From the NCBI GenBank assembly GCA_958298945.1, contig OY282609.1:14738326-14802325 (forward strand): 64,000 bases of DNA, written 5' to 3'. Shown piece by piece: positions 10,457 to 21,760 of this stretch. The notes under the pieces were generated by a model. It searched no databases and was not told the origin of the DNA. It saw only the letters and a list, made by a program, of their open reading frames with translations. The stretch's first letter is position 1. Each line of letters begins with the position of its first letter. The stretch is from Atherix ibis (taxonomy: Eukaryota; Arthropoda; Insecta; Diptera; Athericidae). Made by a program: the position numbers and the translations under genes.

Positions 10457-12137
10457 ATTCTATTTGAAAAGACAATACTCGTGTGACTTATTATTTCATA
10501 ATTTTTAACTATTAACAAATAGCAGCAAAAAATTACTAAAATCTAAGCAAGCTTAGTTGAATTAGCAGCACTTAAGAATTATTCTAATACTATGTAATTT
10601 TACAGGAGTAGATCTGAAAAATAAAAAAAATCTTATTTTAGGAGTGAAAGTAATTTATTTCAGAGTTTTTACTTTGGGGGACTGTCTGAGCCATCTGAGA
10701 AGTTACACTCTTGTAGATATTTTTATTTTGCATATTTTGTGGGCTTTTATTATACGAAAAATAACAAGAGTTTTCGTTCCATCCTCTTACATATTCACAG
10801 TAAAATAGAAATTATGTTTACAAACACCTAATACAGAACATATTTTGTACTAAAAATTAATCATAAAAAATAATAATCAAACTTTATTAAAAAAAATTAT
10901 CTAAAGGATAATAAAGAATAATTTTTTTATGAGAATTTTTGCCCAGACAATAATACATCAACAAAAAATAAAAAATTATATAAGAAATTATGTTTAATGT
11001 TAGTACGTAATGTTAATGACAAATCCTACAATACATAATTTTCTTTTAAAAAAGAATTGTATACTAAAATGATAAATATCACTCAATGGGGTATGGGTGG
11101 CTTTATTATGTTGAAGTTAATAAGTTACAGTTGATCTTATTCAAATTTATTTATACGCTATTAAAATAGGGTAAACTATACCAAGTGTAAATTGTTAAAA
11201 ATAAAAATTTATTACTAATCTTTTCAACATTCGTCATAAAATTATATTGATTTTATATAAAAATTTAATTTAGTTTGAATAAAATATGTATTGTTAAAGA
11301 AGGCTGTTTTTTATATCCATCCAAGTTTAAAACTTTGAATAAAAACTGCAGTTGAGAAGCGATTATTGAAAATCACATCGGAAATAAGTATTTTTATTCT
11401 AACTCAAGCCGAATTAAACAAGAGCTCATAGTTTTTATAATAATCAATGTCCGTGCCATAATATTTTATGCAGCTGAGGCGTAAAGGATTAAGGTTTCTA
11501 GATTAATATTATCTAAGAAATTAATTAGTATTTTTACCCATATTTAATCGAATTGGTCAGCTGGATTGATAAAAAATTTACAAAATAAAGCATGACGGCA
11601 AATTGATATAACAGTTTCTATAGATGGACACGATGCGCATTTTAAAAGTCGTGGTTGATTATTTAAATATAAACAATCAAAAAATTCATTCTTATGAGTA
11701 TAACACTTTAATAGCGTGGGTGTAAATAATAATTGATCTTATTTGTAGTTACCAAAATTATTACCAAGATGTCATTATTTGAGAAAATTCTATACACGCG
11801 CCCATATAAAATATCATGCTGGATTTATGGAAAGCTAAACATGAAAACGTAAATTTTTAATAACCCATTTAACTAAAGATATGGTTGATTTCTTGGAACC
11901 ATGAGCAGTTTATTATCAAACCATATATTGGAAAACATTTTTTAAAAAATTAAGATTACTACAATATGTCAAATGATAAAATAAATCAAATTTAAAACTA
12001 CCTACGGACACTTTGTTTGTTATATATTTTCGTTATTTTTACCTGCTATCAAAAGTTATATTAGCACTTGAAATTGTCGTATGTTCACTTGTTTTTTGCT
12101 TATATTTAATAAATTTATCTCTACGATTTGAATGTAA
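10457..12137. other. A+T-rich stretch downstream of the NLR gene
   Basis: Contains the presumed 3' UTR and then low-complexity A+T-rich DNA. I see no gene, repeat array or recognisable element. Confidence 0.5.
10620..10625 (+). terminator. Candidate polyadenylation signal
   Basis: AATAAA 163 nt after the NLR stop codon, the first such hexamer downstream. The surrounding DNA is A-rich, so it could be chance. Confidence 0.4.
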
Positions 12138-12329
12138 TCAGTTTTCCTCGAATAAGTTAATATATTTTAATACGTTGATTAATAACCGCACCCAAATAAT
12201 ATGATATTTGATATATGATTTGATTTGTTCACCTAATTGCGTATTTCTGAAATTAAAAAATTCCTCCAGAGACGCAGCTATTAAATTTTTACGAATCCAC
12301 AATTGAGTTACTCCATCTTCCTTGATCAT
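12138..12329 (-). other. Coding-like open frame, unknown
   Basis: A 63-codon minus-strand frame starting with ATG. Its first part (VTQLWIRKNLIAASLEEFF) has protein-like composition, while the tail is A+T-driven. It could be part of the same decayed gene as 12748-13074 on the same strand. I do not recognise it. Confidence 0.25.
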
Positions 12330-12620
12330 GAATATATTAAAAGTTTATTCTTAATTATGGGTATTCCATATCATTTTGACGGAATTCGATAAAACCTCCA
12401 AAAATTAATAAAAAACTACTAATCTGTGTCCATTTATTTTTCTAAATGTTATTGAGTAATCGAGTTCTTATTTTCGTATTAAGCTTAATACATAAAATAT
12501 AAAGACTAGTAATGTCATTTGTTTGGAAATATTTCGATTTTCAATATTTTGCGGAGTGATTTAGCGCTCATTCACAATTTCAAAATTAAAAATTAATAGG
12601 GAAGCTGTTAAAGTCTGATC

Positions 12621-12683
12621 TTAAACAGGATGGGGGAACGAGCAAATTATTAGATAATTTTACTCGTCCCGCATCCTGTTTAA
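12621..12683. repeat. Imperfect hairpin
   Basis: TTAAACAGGATG at 12621 pairs with CATCCTGTTTAA ending at 12682. The inner parts (GGGAACGAG with CTCGTCCC) also pair with one bulge, giving arms of about 24 nt around an A+T-rich loop. It could be a pre-miRNA-like hairpin or a small inverted-repeat element. Confidence 0.5.
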
Positions 12684-12747
12684 AAACTTTGCAACAAAGC
12701 AAGTAGAAAAAACTATCTCATGCAGTCGGTATTGTTCAGCAATTGGT

Positions 12748-13074
12748 TCATAATATATCAAAATCATCATCATCATCAATGCCAGAATCACTGGGAATCC
12801 CATGTCTTCCAGTTCGACACTCTAAGCATTTTTTTGGCGTTATAACTAACGCTGTCTCTTCCCCGAACGCAGAACCTTCTTCGTTTTCTGGGTCATAGAA
12901 GAATTTCTCTTAACATTTAATGACGTGATGCTGGAGCGTTACAGGAAGTGCCCGGTCGCGGATGAAATTAATTTCGCCTATTGCGCTTAATTTCATCCGC
13001 GACCGGGCACTTCCTGTAACGCTCCAGCATCACGTCATTAATGAGATCGTCCATCCTCAAGTTCATGTAGGAGA
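12748..13074 (-). pseudogene. Terminal-exon-like coding fragment carrying an inverted self-duplication
   Basis: On the minus strand TTTTTAG at 13075-13081 looks like a 3' splice site. The following sequence is open from 13074 to a TAA at 12968 and includes DDLINDVMLERYRKC and PVADEIKRN. A second coding-like piece, 12748-12916, reads EKFFYDPENEEG, then a CxxC (KCLEC), and ends in an acidic tail (GIDDDDDFDIL) before TGA. If the inverted 54-bp arm and loop between them (12918-12986) were absent, the two pieces would read as one C-terminal exon, so an insertion or template switch seems to have split it. G+C content is much higher than the flanks. The family is not recognised. It is probably a broken gene, or an intact exon broken only in this haplotype. 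Confidence 0.5.
12918..13040. repeat. Perfect 54-bp inverted repeat with 15-nt loop
   Basis: 12918-12971 and 12987-13040 are exact reverse complements over all 54 positions, and 12972-12986 is the loop. The arms are G+C-rich for this window. The right arm read on the minus strand is coding-like sequence, so the left arm is its inverted copy. Confidence 0.95.
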
Positions 13075-13129
13075 CTAAAAATTATGGGAAGGATTCTTCA
13101 CTCAAATAATGACAAGAGTTCAGTACTGT

Positions 13130-13290
13130 TTTGTGCAGTAAAAATGTTTAGTAAAAATTTATTCTGTTAACAGTTTTTCAGTAAAAATTTTCTGACATTT
13201 TTTCAGTCAAAATTGATCAAATTTTTTTAGTAAAAATATGTAAAAATGTTGTTTAGTGAAAATTTTCAGTAAAATTAGTCAGTTATACGA
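13130..13290. repeat. Degenerate minisatellite (TTTTTCAGTAAAAATTT type)
   Basis: Tandem variants of 'tttagtaaaaattttcag', the same family as at 4200-4375. Confidence 0.55.
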
Positions 13291-13377
13291 AAAATGATGA
13301 GAAGTTTTTATCGGAAAATGCTCAATTTAACTAATTTTTGTGATTGTTTTGTCAAGTTATTAATGAAAACACAATTT

Positions 13378-13900
13378 TGATGGCGGCACGACCCGCTTTT
13401 AATCATTTGAAAATATAGTCAATTAAGAACGAAATACCATCAGCCCTACATGAAATTCGCAAATCATTGGAACAAACGTATCCTCCCTAAAAAATACAGT
13501 GGAGGATGAAATAAGGTTTCTTTTCCATCTGAATGGACTTAAGTAATTGTCAAACGATGGTGAGAAATATTTTGATCATTGAAACAAAACAAACTAAATT
13601 TTCCGCCGTATTAAAATTGAAAGTGTTAGAATTATTCCACAAATCAAGGCGGTTTTTTCCTCTATAGCAGAGCTTACCAAATAAATTATTTCTTTAATTC
13701 AAAAAGATTCTACACTAAAATTATTTCGGAATTCGTTGAAAAGCCTGACAAAAACCTAAATTCGATGAGTTTCAATGCCATTTCATCAACGCATATGCAT
13801 GAATTCTGTTTAAATCGACTAATTGAAATCGAAATTCGTGGCAACTACAAGGAAATTCCTAAGAATTTATGTACGTCTAAGCAAAGTTATTCATAAATAA
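13378..13900 (+). pseudogene. Scattered coding-like fragments
   Basis: Short pieces in different forward frames look protein-derived: MAARPAFNHLK near 13379, NEIPSALHEIRKSLEQTYPP near 13428 and MHEFCLNRLIEIEIRGN within an open frame ending at a TAA near 13896. They lie in order on one strand but are broken by stops and frame changes, as in an old gene or transposon remnant. The first part could alternatively be read as a minus-strand exon. Family not recognised. Confidence 0.3.
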
Positions 13901-14231
13901 ATTTCAGATTAATTTCAAAATAAAAAAAACGAATTTACGAATATCAGCGTCGAGGGATTTCCGTGGGAATATTTTCCTGCCCTTTCGATGTGTTAAGCAA
14001 GGGTAGAGCCAAGACGGAATTTTCTCTATGATCTTTCTGAATTTTTATTATTGTTATTGTTGAATTTTGAAGCATTGTCGAGGGGCAATCATTAAAGATT
14101 AATGACATTTGAGTAAAGAGAATATTCTTTGGCATTCGTGTTATACGCCATAATATGGACTATATTGGAAGCAGCAAGTTGGGATGCTCTCAGTCATATT
14201 TAAATAATATATCAATGAGCTTATTTACAAG

Positions 14232-14311
14232 GCCCCAATTGATTTGAATAACAGAAACGATGAGACTCCAAAGGACTATAACTGCTATAACTATCTAGAG
14301 GTTTTCCTAGA
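14232..14311 (+). CDS. Candidate internal exon (weak)
   Basis: An 80-nt open stretch between a T-rich acceptor ending ACAAG and a consensus GTAAGT donor at 14312. The frame gives APIDLNNRNDETPKDYNCYN and then YLEVFL. It ends in phase 2 and does not splice in frame directly to the stronger exon at 14741, so either an exon is missing between them or this is not real. Confidence 0.3.
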
Positions 14312-14740
14312 GTAAGTAATTAATTTATAGATGCGCAAATATAATTGAAAACCACAGGAAAAAGCGAGCTTATCCCATGTAAAAATCAAAGCTTACAAGC
14401 GAATATTCGTTTAGGGTACGGCGGCCGGTCTAGTGTAGTTAGCAGATTTTCTGTGAGAGCAGAGTGAAAATTGTATAATTTGTACAAGTCTGATTAGGGA
14501 TTGGAAAATGGCATAAATGTGTGTGAAAGGGGAAGGATTGTTTGTCAGGAGCTAGCAATTCGGAGACGATTTTCCAACCATTTGAAGCGTAAAGCAATGA
14601 AGTACTTTTGAAATGTTTTTCCGAATGATTCTCAATAAGTTTTCATGCAATTGCGTGCCTGTTTGGCGTGCGTTAATTCATTACATATTCACTGATTTCT
14701 AATTTTTCTACACAAATAACTAATTTTTTTCTTTTCCCAG

Positions 14741-14930
14741 AAGGAATTTTTTGTTGAGAGCTTACAGCCAATAGCTGTGAATCTACCCATTGCCGTAAAA
14801 GATTCTATAATAAAAGCGGATAATCGAAGTCCACTGGGAGAATGGGTTAGACGGTCTGTATTCGATGTTGGCGCTGAAATCAGAATTTTCCGAGTCTTCA
14901 AAGGCTCGTTCAAATCAATTAACTGCTCTT
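14741..14930 (+). CDS. Internal exon of an unidentified gene
   Basis: 190 nt bounded by a strong polypyrimidine acceptor (TTTTTTTCTTTTCCCAG) and a consensus donor (GTAAGTTG). Only one of the three forward frames is open, giving 63 codons that start KEFFVESLQPIAVNLP and continue through SPLGEWVRRSVFDVGAE to FKGSFKSINCS. The composition is protein-like and the G+C content is higher than the flanking introns. I do not recognise the protein. The exon ends in phase 1. The next downstream acceptor (15468) would give only eight more codons before a stop if joined directly. Confidence 0.6.
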
Positions 14931-15469
14931 GTAAGTTGTGAATTTTTCTCCAATATGATTTCTTTTATTTTTCGTTCATACTATATTTCACCCCTTCTCA
15001 TTAAACAACTAACCCCAACTTGTACTGGAAATAATCTATAAGATTTCTACTTTGATGTTGGCATAAAAATACATCTTCTTTGATACAAAGCAGTTCTCAT
15101 AAAAAAAGAGAAAAAATTGGACAAAAATTGAAGAAAATCGAATTGAAAGGGTTGTGTTATCATCGGATCGTATCGTTCCAAGGAAAAATTAAGAGCGTTT
15201 TATTTAATTACGATAATATAATCATTTGTAATTTAATTTGTAAAGGAATTTTTTGGGGCACGAAATAATAAAAAGGAAAACGTACGCCAATACCAACTGA
15301 GCAGGGTAAATTTGAAAAACGGAAAAAGGACTTTTTATAAAAATGAACAGAATTCAATAGAGAAGATGGAGCAAAGTTTCATGTTTTTTTAGTCAACTTT
15401 TTTGTGGGCTCGTATTTTTATAAAATAAGTAAAATTGCTTAAATTTTTTTGTTTTTTCTTCGAATTTAG

Positions 15470-15571
15470 TTACATTTGAAAGGAAAACAAATTGAACCAA
15501 TAGTAGACTTTATCTACAAGAATGTTGGTCTGATGCCAACGGAGTATAGCTACAACCACCACAGCACCTAA
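15470..15571 (+). CDS. Candidate terminal exon
   Basis: Follows a textbook polypyrimidine tract and AG at 15468-15469. One frame is open for 33 codons, starting LHLKGKQIEPIVDFIYKN and ending TEYSYNHHST before a TAA. That frame (phase 0) does not match the phase-1 end of 14741-14930. Direct splicing would instead use a frame that stops after eight codons. Either an exon lies between, or the last exon is read in the short frame. Confidence 0.4.
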   Translation, partial: LHLKGKQIEPIVDFIYKNVGLMPTEYSYNHHST

Positions 15572-15830
15572 TGTGATTATGATATATTAATTAGTGGCAT
15601 GAAAATAAGATGCGGTCTCTAATTAACAATATAACCAACACTTATTAATTTAAGCAGTCGACTAAACAATTAAGTGGCATCGCTTCGATAACGCCAACTA
15701 ATTGTGGTATTTTTTAACTTTCGCGGGTAGGATCTGTTGTATCTCGAGTACGAATCTATGATTTCGTTTGGCCATTTTTAACGTACTCTTTCTGACTGAG
15801 TGAACATATTCAACTGACGTGCAACGATTC
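15572..15830. promoter_or_regulatory. Possible regulatory island rich in homeodomain-type sites
   Basis: A higher-complexity block with several TAAT cores (TTAATTAGTGG, CTAATTAAC, TATTAATTTAAG) and CAATTAAGTGG, which matches NK-2-type sites. It may be 3' UTR of the candidate exon before it or a conserved non-coding element. The motifs are short, so support is weak. Confidence 0.25.
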
Positions 15831-16039
15831 AACCGACCGCATATCGAATTTTGTAGTGGAATTTTTCATTTGATTGAACATAAAAAAAATTACAAGCACC
15901 ACTAAAGTTTTATCAAAATTTCTGAATCGTTCGTCTGAAGAGTGTAATCGCAAAATGAGTACATACTATATGAACATATTTCTAGGGCATCCATGCTGAA
16001 GGGCCTTTTCTTCAAAAATTGATTGTTTTTTTAAATTCA

Positions 16040-18480
16040 AATTTTAATCAATTACAATCGAAAGTGTTTTTTTTAAATTATAAAATATGTAACTAGAAAC
16101 CAGTTGGATATTTATTCAAATTATTCTCCTATTATTTTTATCGAGTGAAATTCTTACAAAAAAATTAAGTCAAAAATAAAAAGTGATAATTTTGCACAAA
16201 AATTATCATAGTTTCCACATTTGTAACCGACATGAACCAATTGCTTTCAACCACCATAAGATTATTTAATATTTCACTTTATTTATGCAAAAAAAAAATT
16301 ACAGCAGTTTTTATTTTTGGCCCAAATTAATTGTTTTCTATGAAAACTTAACAATTTTTTTAAATTATGTTTGAGAATTTCCCTTTGCTTCTAGTTTGTT
16401 GGTATAAATTTACCTTTTATTGTAAAATTTAAACTTGAAAAGAAATTATTGCAGTTTCATTTTGGTAATCGACTCAAGCGTGTTTCCATCGTTTTATGTC
16501 CTCAGACGTCCCTGAATCAAACTTGCATTTTTTTTTTTATTTAGGAAACTTAGATATAATTCCCTAAATACTTGAAAATTGAACTTTTTTAAAAAAAAAC
16601 AGCAGTTTTTATCTTTTTATCCAAAATGAATATTTAAGGATATTTTTTGCCCAAATCTGAAATTTTTTTTATCTAATCTATAGAATTTTCTTTAGTTTCT
16701 TTTTAGTTGTCAATTTTTACCTATTCTTATCTAATTTAAAGTCGCAGTCTCACTTAAGTAGCTGGCTTTAGTATTATTGCATGGTTTTTGATCACCAAAA
16801 CTATCCTAATCGAGATATAAATTTTCACTTTCATAGAATAAATGTTCACCGATTTTCCCAGTGCCGAAAAATTATCAAAACTCTAAAACTATCATAACCA
16901 ATTTACTTGGATATTTTTAAAAAAATTAAAAGTTTAAAAAAATTACTGCAGTTTTACTTTTTAAATCAAACCGAATATTTCAATATTATTTCTGACATTT
17001 TAATGTGTGACAGTCTAGAAAAATCTTCATTAATTTTTCTAGTACTTTTTAATTGAAGTTTACAAAATAACAGCAGTTTTATATTTCTTGATCCAAAATC
17101 AGTTATCGTTTTCGACCAAAACTCAACAATTTTTTTGAAAATTTTCCTTCTTGTCTCGTAAGTTCTTCAAGTTTCTAAAGACATGAACAATAAAAAAATT
17201 TACTGCGATTTTAGTTTTCAAATCGAATTGAATATTTTAAGATAATTTCTTTTTATAAATAATTTTCTACACAGTTTTCAATACATTTCGCAGCCAGAAT
17301 TATAATTTCAAGAGCTTTTCATAATTTTACAAAAAGTAATATCCATTTTCGAAAAAGTTTACGGTAGTTTTTAATTTGGGATCCAAAATAAATAATCATT
17401 ATCAGTATTGACCATCAGAAATTTGAGTAATTTTGAATAATTATTATTATGAAGAGAGAAATTTTGAGGGTGTGGTAGGTGGTTTGTAAAAAATATATTG
17501 TAATATCCAATTAAAATAAAAGCATAAGTGATTATTGAGTAATTTCTAATAATTGTATTTCTAAAAATCAATATATTAAGGAGTCTTTTAAATTTGGCAA
17601 TTTTTTAAAGTTAAGCACAAATGATTGCAGTTTTATGTTGGTATGTTAAGTATTCAATAATTGTCTCGATCATAAGAAGATATATTGTTTTATATAAATT
17701 TAAATAAATTTCACTGATAATATTAAAATTTTATATAGTTTACAAAAATCAAGGTTTCTAAATAAATTACAGTAGTTATAGATTTTATAAGTTCCTGACC
17801 AGATTGAAATTTTTTTATATATTTTTTTTTGTCAAAAATCAAATTTATAAATTATAGCAGTTTAAATTTTTAGATTTTGTAGATTTCAATATTTTATTGT
17901 AGTTTCAACTTTTAACCTGAAACTACAGCAATTCAAATTTATAGATTTAATATAAGTATTCGTCTTTAATCAGCAAAAATGTATCACACGCGATGCTATT
18001 TTCTCAAATTTATTAAAAAATTCTATTCTTATTCCCATAATTTAATGTCTTAATATTTTCAAACATTTTATAAAAGTTAAAACTTTTGACTAAAAATTAC
18101 AGCGGTTGAAATTTTTTGATACAATATGACTTATCATTTTTGATCAGCAAAAATTAGAGAGTCGAGATATTATTTTATCAAATTTCTGGAACATTTATTA
18201 TATATTTTTCTTGTCAACATTTAAATATTTTTTTAAAAATTTATGGAAGTTTAATCGTTTTATTTCAAATTATAGCAGCTGGAATATTTGAATCCAAAAT
18301 AAGTGCTCCTTTTCTTACCTGCAAATCTGTGACAATCGGGATTATATTATCTCAAATTTTTAAAATTGTTTTTTGAATTATTCTTGCAGAAATTCAAATT
18401 ATGGCATTATTTAATGTTTTATCAGAAATTATAGCAGTTTTTACTAGTTTTGTCTATTTTTAAACTTTTGGAAAGTCAAC
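16040..18480. repeat. Diverged satellite, unit about 150 bp
   Basis: The phrase 'attacagcagttttta' and variants recur about 14 times, at roughly 16301, 16451, 16601, 16948, 17071, 17201, 17361, 17625, 17768, 17852, 17922, 18097, 18271 and 18429. Each is usually followed by 'gatccaaaat' and 'atcatttttgaccagcaaaaat'. Spacing centres on 150 bp. Units are diverged, so the array is old. Confidence 0.7.
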
Positions 18481-21147
18481 TTTCGAAATATGAAATTTAT
18501 TTTTCAAGATTCCAAAGTTTTAATAAAAATAGTTCAGATTTAATAAATATATTTATGAGTTTTGAAATGTTTTCACAAATTTTTGCGCATTTTTTTAGGT
18601 TTCTGAAAAAATGTCATTAGTTCTAAGCTTTTTTTACTGTATCAATTTTTCATTTCATTATAAGTTGTTTTGACATTTTTTTATTATAAGTCAAACAATT
18701 TGCAGTTATCTTTAAAAATTGTTCAAAATTTATTCAAAAATCAAAGACTTATTCTTGTGCGTTTTAGTTTTCAAAATAACATAATATTTTTATGACTTGC
18801 CAAATTAATTTTTACGAAAAAATTCAGACATCTTAAATGGCATAAAAATCTTAAAAAATTCAATTTTTTTATCAAAATTATAACAATTTCAATTTTTATT
18901 ATAAAAATGGATATTCTTCAAAAAATATTTAAAAAAAGCCGCAAAAAGGATATTGTTCTTTTCCTTTTTTTTTCAAAATCAAAAGTTATAAAAAATTCCA
19001 CCAGAAAAATTTATGATATTTTTTATTGTAGTTTATTTTTTTCCCAATGTCTGCATTTTATTTTAACTGAATTGTTACCTTTTCTTGTACTTAAATTGTG
19101 CCCAACAATTTCACATCTCAAAACTAATAATTTCAGTTCAATTTTATAATTGGTTGACTAATGCCTGAATCGATTTCTTGCAAGTTAGTGAAAGCTTCGA
19201 TTATCTTCGTTGTCGTGTCAAAGTTAATTACCGAAAGCACTGTCTGTCTATTTGTGCAACAATTATAAGAGTATGTCTTTGGCATTAATACAAGCATATT
19301 GATGCGGCTAAGTTCATTTTAGTGTATATGTTGTAAGAATGTGAAGCAAGTAGCTTTAAAGGAGTGAGTTTGGCTAACATTGAGAAATATTGAATTGAAA
19401 TCCAAACCCATCGAGACTAAAGATAAAATTGTGTTCGCACAATAAAATCTGTGTTTCCTATCGTCTCCTCTCAGATCTCGAATTGCTGTATAATTTGGTC
19501 GGGAATATGAAGTACGACAGCTCCATTTAGGGCTCGGAGTTCTATTGCAGTTAACGATGGTTCGAGTCATTCTAAAGTAATTAGTAGCTTTCGATAAGAC
19601 AGACAAAGTTTCCATTCGAATATAAACTCCTTGCTACCTGCATGCAGACATCTTGTGCATCGTACCATTACCAATATGCCAACTTTGACTGCTCCCTGCA
19701 TTTGCGAAATAAGTTCCGTCAGCCGTCATCCATCCACCCAGCCACCCGAACGCCCAATCTGGAAGTCAGGAGTAAGTAACGATAAATCTAAACCTTGTGA
19801 TTATTGCAATAATGCAAGAATGTGTGTTTTAGTATGTATGTATATGTCCTTTTGGAGAAGTTGGTAAGTTTCATGGTTTATGTTTGAATAAGACACAGCT
19901 AAGATATGTGGGGTTATGTGGCTGTGGTTGAGTATTTCCACGAACGAGGACGAAGGAGTTTGTGTCGCAGTAATTACATGGATTTGAATAGAACTGGGTC
20001 AAACTAGTGCAGATTAGGGATGCCGGAATTAGCTTTGATTACAGCGGTAAAGATATGTGATTAAATGACTAAATTTTACATCATTTAATAAGTTCAACTT
20101 TGATTCATCCACCGCCATCTCACATCAATGTCATTTGCCATACGTTTAAGCGCTTGAATAATTTAAATAGGAGATGATTTTTTCAACCGTAATCATTTCG
20201 TTTTCATTCTATTTCTTATCCATTCCCACTTAAACATCTCCCTATCACCCCTCTCCATTCATTGCGTTTTGATATTGAAAATTTTTTTCTATTGAAACTG
20301 TACCTTTTTACGTCGACAATTTCAATTAACCTGTCAACTTTCATCTTTTGCCGACTCAATGGCTTGTGGTTATCTCTATGATATGCTTGAAAATTTTCTA
20401 CTATTTTTATCCTTAACTTTTCTTTCGTTTTTGCTACAACCAAAAAGGGCTACCATCAAAGTATTTAATATTCAAAAGATGATTTTTGTGCTCAGTTTCA
20501 ATATTATACCTTTTTGGAAGTGTAAAGCTCATTTTAAGTAGTCGTTTTGTAAATTGAATGTGTTTGAATGAACGAGAGCATAGATATTTTCAAATGTTTT
20601 ACGCTTTTGGGAAACTATTTTATATTGGAGAAAGTTGATCTGTTTTTAAAGTGAAACTATGCATCTGATTTGATTTGGAAATATCAGAAATTATAAAATG
20701 GTAAATCAAAAAGTTTGACTTTCTGAATACGTTTTTGAAAGTAAATTTTTGTAAATAGGGTTAATTGGATATGATAAGGGTTGATTTTCTAACAAGACGA
20801 TTGAAAGAGGTGAGCAGTTATTTTCTTTATTTTTTCATGCAAAAGTTGTTTTCATTTTAAAATATTTTTCTAAATTTTTTCATTCAAAAGTTCTGATTAA
20901 ATTCTGGTTAGTCTTTTAAGTTGAAAAAGAATTAATATAAAAATTTTCTTGGACTTTTTTTTTAACTCACAAAAAATATTAAAGTTGACCATTTTTTTTT
21001 AAATTTTTAAGTTTTAACTTCTTCAATCAGTGGTAAAAATGCAATACTAAATTAACAAAAAAAATATTTGATTTTCTTTTATATTAAATACAAATGATCT
21101 GGGGTCGAATATTAAAAAAAAATATAATAACTCTTTGGAAAAGGAAT
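18481..21147. other. Non-coding; mixed A+T-rich and higher-complexity blocks
   Basis: 18500-19150 is low-complexity. 19150-19960 is more balanced and includes a possible exon at about 19648-19771 (acceptor CTGCATGCAG, donor GTAAGT), but two frames are open and I cannot choose between them. 20100-20450 is also higher in complexity without a convincing frame. Confidence 0.4.
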
Positions 21148-21760
21148 ACAATTTTGAAACCGATCTGGACGTACAGTACTGGACTTTGGGATTCTAATTA
21201 GCCTTCCAATTCAGTATAAAGTCCTCTGGAAAATCATTAATGATGTGGGCAATAAAGCCGACTGATGCAATTGTATCGGCCAACAGAAATACCCCTTCAG
21301 AGCTATCCGCTGCCTATTAAATGATCCTGTACTCAAAGAGATTCAACAAAACCTACTCAAAAATAGGAGTGTCCAGTTGCACTGAATTTCAGCTCTTATG
21401 GGAATTATGAGAAATGAACGTGCTGATCAGTTGGCTAGAAAAACTATTCCTAATCTTCCTTGTCTATCAATGGCAAACAACATCATCAGCCATGCGTAGA
21501 AATATAGACTGTATTAATAATGATACCTTTTTAGTGTCTAACTAGCCATCTACCAACCATCCCGTCCACTCAACATATTTACCAAAATTCTCGCCAACTA
21601 CCAACAATACAGTCCTCAGAATTCGGACAGGGCATACTGCTTTCTTTTTGGAAACCAACCTCGTCAATTCTGCCATTCTTCTGTTAGTCACCTTTTTATT
21701 TCTCATAACCTCAACAAATGCTACATTTATTGAGTGGTAATTAGCAAACCCAGAATTGGT
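21148..21760 (+). pseudogene. Decayed LINE remnant (RT thumb, RNase H, C-terminus)
   Basis: Read forward with several frame changes, this matches the 3' half of a non-LTR retrotransposon ORF2 in the right order. TILKPIWTYSTGLWD at about 21148 is the conserved segment after the RT. NERADQLARK at about 21415 is the RNase H signature G-x-x-x-NE-x-AD-x-LA. NTVLRIRTGHTAF at about 21605 is the conserved C-terminal motif. The RNase H motif suggests an RNase H-bearing clade rather than the jockey family at 54-64 kb. Stops and frameshifts throughout, no function expected. Confidence 0.7.

Noticed and set aside
19319..19867. 98-codon minus and 78-codon plus frames
   Set aside because: They overlap on opposite strands without motifs; a possible exon at 19648-19771 has two open frames, so no call.
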